Origin: Patescibacteria group bacterium
Lineage (GTDB): Bacteria > Patescibacteriota > Dojkabacteria > SC72
Direction of reading: 5' to 3'
DNA length: 6,154 bases
Assembly: GCA_003518125.1 (NCBI GenBank)
Contig: DOZG01000057.1
Span: 1 to 6,154 of the forward strand
Part shown: positions 1 to 4,801 of the stretch, piece after piece
Layout of the letters: every line of letters begins with the position of its first letter
Position numbering within the stretch: the stretch's first letter is position 1
The notes under the pieces: model-generated
Seen by the model: the letters and a program-made list of their open reading frames with translations, nothing else
Database searches by the model: none
What the model was told of the DNA's origin: nothing
Program-made: the position numbers and the translations under genes

Positions 1-81
1 GATTATCGGTAGTATTACAAGGGGTATTATGGCTAAGATAAAGACAAATATTACTATATATCTTAGAGTAGGAGTTTTCAT
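1..81 (-). CDS. N-terminus of an unknown membrane-anchored or secreted protein (partial)
   Basis: Only the first 27 codons lie in the window; the gene runs off the left edge with its frame open. The product starts MKTPTLRY, with basic residues K2 and R7, and continues from about residue 8 to 27 as an unbroken hydrophobic run rich in Ile, Val, Leu and Phe. This is the pattern of a signal peptide or N-terminal membrane anchor. The start is fixed by an in-frame TAA at 90-88, three codons upstream, and by a perfect TATAAT at 92-87 that ends 5 nt before the ATG. There is no Shine-Dalgarno site. It lies 38 bp downstream of the sigma factor gene on the same strand. The function cannot be told from this fragment. 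The call rests on the coincidence of start, promoter and hydrophobic segment, so a chance open frame is possible but unlikely. Confidence 0.65.
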   Translation of the reverse strand, partial: MKTPTLRYIVIFVFILAIIPLVILPII

Positions 82-86
82 AAAAT

Positions 87-115
87 ATTATACAATACAC
101 ATAAAGTTATGTATA
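87..115 (-). promoter_or_regulatory. Promoter of the left-edge membrane protein gene
   Basis: On the minus strand a consensus -10 box TATAAT (92-87) sits 17 bp from TATACA (115-110), which matches the -35 consensus at four of six positions. The -10 box ends 5 nt before the ATG at 81, so the transcript should start at or within a base or two of the start codon. The -35 overlaps a 20-bp imperfect dyad at 96-115. Confidence 0.55.
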
Positions 116-119
116 AGAT

Positions 120-1445
120 TTAAAAAATCTCTATTTCGTACGAATCTGCAGCACTTTTTATTTTGTTAAATGCCCTCTTTTTGATTGTATAATATTTATC
201 GGGACTGATTTTCAATAATTCACACACTTGCTTAACAGTATACTTGTCTCTACCAAACTCATTTCCATTAAGGGGCACTTTTGAATTATGCTCTAAAATT
301 TGTAATTCCAGGTGGGTTAAATCACTATTTACAGCTAAAAAATAGATTATGTTTGAATAAAAAGGATTAGGGTTATCTATATCTGGTTCTTTATCCTTTT
401 GGGATAAAGAGTCAAGTAATGTCTGGTTACTATCAGGCTTTTTAGGTTTGTCTAATGAATCTAAAACAGTTTGTTGTAGTGTAAGTTTAAGGGCTTTTAA
501 ATTCTTAGGTAATTTAATATTTTTTCTTTTGCACTCTTTTACGACTTCTTGGAAGGTTAGTTTTCTTCCTAATTTAATTGTTAACCTACCCTTTTCTTTT
601 TTGAAATTAAATACAGAGTGCATTAAGTTACGTGGGTGATATATTAGTGAATAATTATCAATAAAATAAAGCTTAATGAACCTATCAACCCACCATTTAG
701 CGTATGTACTAAATCTATTATTCATGTCAATATTAAACTTTTGCATTGCACGTAACATTCCTTTTGCACCTTCTTGTCTTAGATCATCAAAAGGTATACG
801 CTTAGGATATTTTTTTACTTCATCTATAATAAGGCCTTGATTAAAAGTAATAATTACTCCATTGATTTTCTTATTAAGATTTTCAAGGTATGGATATTTA
901 GAGTCTTTATTAAATTCATCCAATAATCTTTTCCCTGTAAAAAACAGTCTTTCTTCAGATAAATTGATAAGTAATCTAGGGGAAAATTTTATGTAATCAT
1001 CAGAATCAATTTGATCGTAAAACAAATCCTCCTTTCTTTTAAGAATAGCGTTACTATAATTATTTGTAAGAAGTGTCATCGTTCTAAGAATTAGGTCAAT
1101 ATCTCCATCAAAACTCTTTTCAATTTCGGTGTAAGTTAATTCCTTTTCTGGATTAAATAAAGAGTGTACTTTTTCGAAATTCATCTTCTCATGTTCACAA
1201 ACTTCCCTTAAACCTTCTATATCCCATTTAAAATGATTTTTGTATTCATCACCTTTTTTACCATGATCAGGGACATCTGTAACATAATTTAAAATATGAT
1301 AGTTATTTAGACGTTCATAATCGTCAAAATGTGGTTCTTCAGAGAAGTTGTATAACTGCTCTCTAACATTTTGTTTTTCTTCACTAGTAAAGGTTGAGAA
1401 ATTTACTGGAAGATTGTGACTCTCATTCGTAATCTTTTCTGTCAT
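120..1445 (-). CDS. Divergent sigma-70 family RNA polymerase sigma factor
   Basis: The 441-residue product should direct RNA polymerase to a set of promoters. Region 2 is clear at about 195-270: DDLRQEGAKGMLRAMQKF is followed by RFSTYAKWWV, the core-binding and DNA-melting segment. Region 3 follows at about 271-310, including LGRKLTFQEV. DSLDKPKKPD at 329-338 matches the sigma finger (region 3.2). Region 4 at about 376-432 has LTHLELQILE and a helix-turn-helix, YTVKQVCELLKISPDKYYTI. Region 2.4 and 4.2 residues that read -10 and -35 DNA in housekeeping sigmas are changed, which suggests an alternative factor. The first 195 residues do not resemble region 1.1, and I recognise no domain there. 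The ATG is the first after an in-frame TAA at 1460-1458, and it has no Shine-Dalgarno site. The gene diverges from the methyltransferase gene and faces no anti-sigma gene in the window. The family is certain; the regulon is unknown. Confidence 0.88.
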   Translation of the reverse strand: MTEKITNESHNLPVNFSTFTSEEKQNVREQLYNFSEEPHFDDYERLNNYHILNYVTDVPDHGKKGDEYKNHFKWDIEGLREVCEHEKMNFEKVHSLFNPEKELTYTEIEKSFDGDIDLILRTMTLLTNNYSNAILKRKEDLFYDQIDSDDYIKFSPRLLINLSEERLFFTGKRLLDEFNKDSKYPYLENLNKKINGVIITFNQGLIIDEVKKYPKRIPFDDLRQEGAKGMLRAMQKFNIDMNNRFSTYAKWWVDRFIKLYFIDNYSLIYHPRNLMHSVFNFKKEKGRLTIKLGRKLTFQEVVKECKRKNIKLPKNLKALKLTLQQTVLDSLDKPKKPDSNQTLLDSLSQKDKEPDIDNPNPFYSNIIYFLAVNSDLTHLELQILEHNSKVPLNGNEFGRDKYTVKQVCELLKISPDKYYTIKKRAFNKIKSAADSYEIEIF

Positions 1446-1456
1446 ATCCAGTGCTA

Positions 1457-1485
1457 ATTATAACATACTATAGGTATGGACTTAA
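1457..1485 (-). promoter_or_regulatory. Extended -10 promoter of the sigma factor gene
   Basis: The minus strand reads TGTTATAAT at 1465-1457, a perfect -10 hexamer with the upstream TGn of an extended -10 element. The -35 position (1485-1480, TTAAGT) is poor, as is common when an extended -10 is present. The hexamer ends 11 nt before the ATG at 1445, which predicts a leader of about 4 or 5 nt. A CATAC-N5-GTATG dyad fills the spacer. Confidence 0.65.
1464..1478. repeat. Dyad CATAC-N5-GTATG in the divergent promoter region
   Basis: CATAC at 1464-1468 and GTATG at 1474-1478 are perfect inverted copies separated by five bases. The dyad covers most of the spacer of the sigma gene promoter and includes the TG of its extended -10. 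This is a reasonable place for an operator, but a dyad this short in AT-rich DNA can occur by chance. Confidence 0.3.
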
Positions 1486-1487
1486 AT

Positions 1488-1500
1488 TTACTTCAAGTAA
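1488..1500. repeat. Perfect 13-bp palindrome TTACTTCAAGTAA between divergent promoters
   Basis: Six bases (TTACTT) are followed by one centre base and their exact reverse complement (AAGTAA). The site occupies the -35 region of the methyltransferase promoter and lies just upstream of the sigma promoter, so one bound protein could affect both. This is inferred from position and symmetry only. Confidence 0.4.
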
Positions 1501-1509
1501 CCATGAATA

Positions 1510-1518
1510 TGGTATTAT
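1510..1518 (+). promoter_or_regulatory. Extended -10 element of the PCMT gene, predicted leaderless
   Basis: TGGTATTAT consists of TGn followed by TATTAT at 1513-1518. Seven bases then lead to the ATG at 1526, the normal distance from a -10 box to a transcription start, so the mRNA would begin at the A of that ATG. No good -35 hexamer is visible. This placement decides the start codon, because an ATG at 1517 overlaps the -10 box itself. Confidence 0.55.
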
Positions 1519-1525
1519 GAATAAC

Positions 1526-2164
1526 ATGTTAAACGAATATAAAAAGAGAAGAGAAATATTGGTAGAAGAATATCTAAAAGGAAGAGGTATAGTTAATCCA
1601 CATTTATTAGATGCATTTTTAGAAGTACCAAGAGAAGAATTTGTATTAGAAAAACATAAGGAAATGGCATATTTAGATATGGCATTACCCATAGGATATG
1701 GTGCTACAATATCTCAACCTTTTGTGGTAGCTAAAATGTGTGAATCATTAGAAGTTAATAGAAATAGTATAGTCTTAGACATTGGTACTGGTTCTGGGTA
1801 TCAAGCAGCAATACTATCTAGAGTGACTAAAAAGGTTGTAAGTATAGAAAGAGTTAGTAAGCTTGTTAATAGTGCAAAAGAAACAATAAAAAAATTAGGT
1901 TATGAGAATATTAAAATTGTTCATGGTGACGGATTTGAGGGATACAAAGAAGAAGCACCTTATGATGCAATTATATCTGGAGCTAGAGTAAGAGATATAC
2001 CTAAGGCATGGAAAGAGCAAATTAAATCGGGAGGTACCATTGTTTATCCTGAGATTATGGGTGGTTATGAGAAAATAGCTATAACTAAAAGAGTAGAGGG
2101 AGGATTTAAAAAAAGTTACAGTTTTGGTGTAGTTTTTGTGCCTTTAAAAAAGGGTGTGGTATAA
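1526..2164 (+). CDS. pcm: Protein-L-isoaspartate O-methyltransferase
   Basis: The enzyme methylates the abnormal L-isoaspartyl residues of aged proteins, using S-adenosylmethionine, to start their repair in the cytoplasm. The 212-residue length is usual. Residues near 17-40 (LKGRGIVNPHLLDAF, VPREEF) match the family N-terminus. ATISQP at 60-65 is the active-site segment, with Ser63; the family usually has QTISQP. LDIGTGSGYQ at 84-93 is SAM motif I, SIERV at 106-110 carries the ribose-binding acidic residue, GDG is at 134-136, and DAIISGA at 147-153 is motif II. The frame stays open upstream to a GTG at 1451 and has an ATG at 1517. I chose ATG 1526 because homology begins there and a -10 box ends 7 nt before it. 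It diverges from the sigma gene. SGARVRDIP after motif II departs from the usual Ala-rich form. The family call is firm. Confidence 0.92.
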   Translation: MLNEYKKRREILVEEYLKGRGIVNPHLLDAFLEVPREEFVLEKHKEMAYLDMALPIGYGATISQPFVVAKMCESLEVNRNSIVLDIGTGSGYQAAILSRVTKKVVSIERVSKLVNSAKETIKKLGYENIKIVHGDGFEGYKEEAPYDAIISGARVRDIPKAWKEQIKSGGTIVYPEIMGGYEKIAITKRVEGGFKKSYSFGVVFVPLKKGVV

Positions 2165-2177
2165 AGAATAAAAATAC

Positions 2178-2207
2178 TAGACATATCTACTGTTTATATT
2201 CTATTAT
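2178..2207 (+). promoter_or_regulatory. Promoter of the unrecognised acidic protein gene
   Basis: TAGACA at 2178-2183 matches the -35 consensus at five of six positions and lies 18 bp before TATTAT at 2202-2207. A transcript from it would have a leader of about 5 nt before the ATG at 2220. A second TATTAT at 2209-2214 ends 5 nt from the ATG and could give a fully leaderless mRNA, but it lacks a well-placed -35. Confidence 0.5.
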
Positions 2208-2219
2208 GTATTATCCAAT

Positions 2220-2669
2220 ATGACTGAGAGAAATAACTATGCTGATTTAAAAACGGTTACACCAAAGAATACTGGTTTGTTTGAAACTGCTAAAACAGAA
2301 GATTTTAATCCGGATATAGAAGAACATAGGATAGAATTTCAAAAAAATCCTCAAGGTTATTTTGAAATATATGGAGAAGAAAGTGTAGAACTTATCCCTC
2401 AATTCTTAAATAAAGAATTGATAGAAAAAAATCCCAATAATTTTGTAATGCTATATGAACAGTTATTAAGGGAGATTTCATTTAGAGAAAATATCAAATT
2501 GCAATTTAAAACTTTGTTAGAAGTTATTGGATGCAAAGAATCTGTATCCAATGAAGTACCAGAATTTCTTTTAAAAACAAAACTCTTAGATAAAACTTAT
2601 GATACTTTTGCCATTTTAAAAATGGAAGAAGAATGCAAGATTATAAATAGTATTATGCAAGACATCTAA
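2220..2669 (+). CDS. Unrecognised acidic cytoplasmic protein, 149 residues
   Basis: I do not recognise this protein. It has no signal peptide or membrane segment and is acidic, with 28 Asp/Glu against 18 Lys/Arg. The first 35 residues are polar and probably flexible. From about residue 55 onward the pattern suggests amphipathic helices (ELIPQFLNKELIEK, FVMLYEQLLREISF, and LKMEEECKIINSI near the C-terminus). Cysteines are at 105 and 139 only, too few for a metal site on their own. ATG 2220 is the first start after an in-frame TAG at 2178, and a promoter lies directly upstream; there is no Shine-Dalgarno site. It follows the methyltransferase gene by 55 bp on the same strand and converges on gatA. 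Its own promoter argues against strict co-transcription with the methyltransferase. Codon use resembles the neighbouring genes, so it is probably a real gene. Confidence 0.8.
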   Translation: MTERNNYADLKTVTPKNTGLFETAKTEDFNPDIEEHRIEFQKNPQGYFEIYGEESVELIPQFLNKELIEKNPNNFVMLYEQLLREISFRENIKLQFKTLLEVIGCKESVSNEVPEFLLKTKLLDKTYDTFAILKMEEECKIINSIMQDI

Positions 2670-2672
2670 AAA

Positions 2673-2718
2673 TATCTAATTAAAATCAAATATGCAACCA
2701 GATAGAGAAAATTAGATA
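2673..2718. repeat. Inverted repeat between convergent genes, weak terminator candidate
   Basis: TATCTAATT (2673-2681) and AATTAGATA (2710-2718) are perfect 9-bp inverted copies around a 28-base loop. They flank the gap between the convergent acidic-protein gene and gatA, and the right arm includes the gatA stop codon. The stem has only one G-C pair, the loop is long and no clear T tract follows. A bidirectional terminator is possible but poorly supported. Confidence 0.2.
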
Positions 2719-4136
2719 AGCCCTCTTTCTAGCCCATACCCCACATCCAATATCTTCTGTTCTTCTAAATGATTACTAATAAACTGAATACCTGTAGGCA
2801 TATTATTCTCAAAACCATTAGGCATACTAAGTCCAGGAAGACCAGCCAAAGAACTACCCTCTGCTAAAATATCAGCAATCTCTCCAAACAGAGGATTCTC
2901 TGCATCCCTATCACTTAAAGCTGTAGAGGGCGTACTAGGTGCGACAATCACATCATATTTTCTAAATATATTATCAAAATCCTCCCTAATTAATTCTCTA
3001 ACCTGTTCTGATTTCTTAAAATACTCATCAGCATAACCTGCTGAAAGAGAAAAAGTACCAGTCATAACTCTACGCTTAGGCTCCTCACCAAAACCCTCTC
3101 CTCTAGTAGACTCGAAGTAATTTTTTACTGTATCTTTATCTTTACCCTCTAAACCATACCTAGTACCATCATACCTAGCCAGATTAGAAGACACCTCACT
3201 CCTACATGTAATTGTATAAACTGCCATAGAGAACTTAGGGTCCATAATACTAATCTCCTCTATCTGTGCACCAAGAGACTTTAAAATCTCAATTGATTTG
3301 TTAAAGTTCTCTCTTACACCATCTGTGAGATCTACCTCTAGATATTCTTTTGGTATGGCTAATCTCATACCCTTTATCTTCCCTCTATCCAAATTCTTGT
3401 AGTAATTAGGTACCTCTTCTTTGTATGTAGTAAAATCATGAGTATCATACCCTGCCATTATCTCCAACATATATGCAGCATCCTCTACACTCTTGGTAAG
3501 AGGACCTGGGCTATCCAATGAGGAACCCATTGCAAGTACACCATACCTTGAAACTCTCCCATATGTTGGTTTAAAACCAACTACACCACACCAACTTGCT
3601 GGTAATCTAATTGAACCTGCTGTCTCTGTACCCAGTGCACCTGCACACATATCAGCAGAAACTGCTGCACTACTACCACCACTACTACCACCAGGTAGTT
3701 TACTTAAATCATGTGGATTTCTAGTAGGACCGTAGTAAGAGGTTATTGTAGAAGAACCATGACAAAATTGATCAAGATTAGATTTCCCCAATATTATCAT
3801 CCCTTCCTTCTTTAATCTTTCAGTTACAGTAGAATCATATACAGGTTTGTAACCATCTAGGATATGTGATGCACATGTAGTTAGTATATTCTTTGTACTA
3901 AATACATCCTTAACTGCAATTGGTATACCCCCCATTTTCTTTTTACTTTCCACTTCGAAATTCTCATCAAACTGTTTAGCTTGTTCTAGAGCTTCATCTT
4001 TACATATGGTTATAAAGGCATTAATATCATTTTCCTTCTCTTCAATTTGATTAAGGTAGTACCATACAACCTCTGTTGCACTTACTTCCTTACTAAGTAA
4101 TCTCTTTCTAATTTGTACAATACCTGAATTTTCCAT
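2712..4136 (-). CDS. gatA: Glutamyl-tRNA(Gln) amidotransferase subunit A
   Basis: GatA releases ammonia from glutamine; the GatCAB complex then uses it to turn misacylated Glu-tRNA(Gln), often also Asp-tRNA(Asn), into the correct aminoacyl-tRNA. The 474 residues cover the whole amidase-signature fold, with a slightly short C-terminus (family about 485). The Ser-cisSer-Lys triad is intact: K76 in GIPIAVKD, S151 in LPGGSSGG and S175 in TETAGSIRLP, with the exact family spacing of 75 and 24. GVVGFKPTYGRVSRYG at 184-199 and LAGLPGLSMPNGF at 430-442 are typical GatA segments. The nucleophile loop is unusual, TETAGSIRLP instead of SDTGGSIRQP. ATG 4136 follows an in-frame TAA at 4148-4146 and has no Shine-Dalgarno site. 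Neither gatB nor gatC is present in the window. It lies 20 bp after the PAP2 gene but has its own strong promoter. A different amidase is possible but less likely. Confidence 0.9.
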   Translation of the reverse strand: MENSGIVQIRKRLLSKEVSATEVVWYYLNQIEEKENDINAFITICKDEALEQAKQFDENFEVESKKKMGGIPIAVKDVFSTKNILTTCASHILDGYKPVYDSTVTERLKKEGMIILGKSNLDQFCHGSSTITSYYGPTRNPHDLSKLPGGSSGGSSAAVSADMCAGALGTETAGSIRLPASWCGVVGFKPTYGRVSRYGVLAMGSSLDSPGPLTKSVEDAAYMLEIMAGYDTHDFTTYKEEVPNYYKNLDRGKIKGMRLAIPKEYLEVDLTDGVRENFNKSIEILKSLGAQIEEISIMDPKFSMAVYTITCRSEVSSNLARYDGTRYGLEGKDKDTVKNYFESTRGEGFGEEPKRRVMTGTFSLSAGYADEYFKKSEQVRELIREDFDNIFRKYDVIVAPSTPSTALSDRDAENPLFGEIADILAEGSSLAGLPGLSMPNGFENNMPTGIQFISNHLEEQKILDVGYGLERGLI

Positions 4137-4142
4137 ATATCT

Positions 4143-4171
4143 ATTTTATCAAATCTCTAAAGAATTGTGAA
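4143..4171 (-). promoter_or_regulatory. gatA promoter, extended -10, predicted leaderless
   Basis: TTCACA at 4171-4166 (five of six -35 positions) is followed, after a 17-bp spacer, by TGATAAAAT at 4151-4143, which is TGn plus a five-of-six -10 hexamer. Six bases separate the -10 from the ATG at 4136, so the mRNA should start at the start codon. The -35 and part of the spacer lie inside the last codons of the PAP2 gene. This is the best-matched promoter in the window. Confidence 0.68.
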
Positions 4172-4762
4172 AACAAAGAAAGCTAGAAGTGAGGTTACTA
4201 ATGTTCCTGCGATAACCTGAGGCCATGTATGATGTTTGTCATGTACTCTAGACCAACCTACCCATGGTATGAGAAGTATGTAGCCAATTAGTAGGATAGG
4301 TATGTATAGATTGGGGAAGAAGTAGGCTAGGGTTGTGATAAGGAGAACCGTTTGTGTCATATGACCACTTATCTTCCAGAAAAGAGAGACAATGGCGAAA
4401 ACAAGAAAAGAGATTAATATGAGTAGAGCTATCTCTTTAACAATGGGTATGTTATACATATGGATTAATATGTAGTTTGTGGTAAAACCAAGTAGTACAA
4501 TGATATTGTATGGAGTTCTTTCCTCTCGTTTTCTAATATTGAAATCATATTTTTTATCTGTAATCAGACCTATCTTTTTAAGATGTAAGTAAGTGAGAAT
4601 TGGCATGAGGATGTAAAAAAAGATTGAGGAAAGAATTAAACCTAGATATTCTGTTCTTGATATTAGCAATACAGTACAGATTGTTGTTACAATGGGAGAG
4701 CTTAAGGTGGTTGATCCCATTAGGGAAAAAAGATCAAGGAATTTTTCTTTTGTTAATTTCAT
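4157..4762 (-). CDS. PAP2-superfamily membrane phosphatase
   Basis: The 201-residue integral membrane protein has about six hydrophobic segments (roughly 22-36, 39-60, 86-104, 109-128, 138-166 and 183-201). PAP2 phosphatase motifs are in order: a variant first motif, KREERTP, at 78-84; SGH at 132-134 in WKISGHMT; and SRVHDKHHTWPQV at 171-183, which fits SR-X5-H-X3, with H178 as the expected catalytic nucleophile and H134 as the general acid. The first motif lacks the usual KX6RP, and Gln stands where many members have Asp after the catalytic His. Family members hydrolyse phosphatidate, undecaprenyl pyrophosphate or similar lipid phosphates at the membrane; which one applies here cannot be told. 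ATG 4762 is the first after an in-frame TGA at 4780-4778. It starts 24 bp after the helicase gene ends and precedes gatA, with no evident functional link to either. Confidence 0.82.
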   Translation of the reverse strand: MKLTKEKFLDLFSLMGSTTLSSPIVTTICTVLLISRTEYLGLILSSIFFYILMPILTYLHLKKIGLITDKKYDFNIRKREERTPYNIIVLLGFTTNYILIHMYNIPIVKEIALLILISFLVFAIVSLFWKISGHMTQTVLLITTLAYFFPNLYIPILLIGYILLIPWVGWSRVHDKHHTWPQVIAGTLVTSLLAFFVFTIL

Positions 4763-4771
4763 ACTGGTTAC

Positions 4772-4801
4772 AGTGTATCAGAAATATCATACATCTAACA
4801 A
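4772..4801 (-). promoter_or_regulatory. Possible promoter of the PAP2 gene
   Basis: TTGTTA at 4801-4796 (four of six -35 positions) lies 18 bp before TGATACACT at 4780-4772, a TGn plus a weak -10 (four of six). The -10 ends 9 nt before the ATG at 4762, which would leave a leader of 2 or 3 nt. It overlaps the 3' end of the helicase gene. It is weaker than the other promoters, so read-through from the helicase gene may matter here. Confidence 0.35.

Noticed and set aside
201..225. Promoter-like TTGATT/TATAAT sequence inside the sigma gene on the plus strand
   Set aside because: It leads into no plausible plus-strand gene and is expected by chance in AT-rich coding sequence.
448..639. Plus-strand open frame opposite the sigma factor
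   Set aside because: It covers sigma regions 2.4 to 3.2, which are clearly coding on the minus strand.
1451..1525. Longer N-terminus for the methyltransferase from GTG 1451 or ATG 1517
   Set aside because: The extra residues have no family counterpart, the region holds the divergent promoters, and the best -10 box overlaps ATG 1517.
2165..2219. Small RNA or terminator after the methyltransferase gene
   Set aside because: No stable stem or T tract is visible; the stretch is accounted for by the promoter of the next gene.
3669..3692. Two exact 12-bp tandem copies in gatA
   Set aside because: They encode the conserved GGSSGGSS segment around the catalytic cis-serine, so the repeat is explained by the protein.
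3493..3735. Open frame on the plus strand opposite gatA
   Set aside because: It lies entirely over the most conserved catalytic part of gatA on the other strand, so it is a shadow; its Pro-rich product reflects antisense Gly codons.
4763..4789. Helicase and PAP2 frames joined if TGA were read as an amino acid
   Set aside because: The two are in the same frame with two TGA codons between, but both are complete, unrelated families, other genes end in TAA or TAG, and nothing else suggests recoding. Standard TGA stop is the simpler reading.
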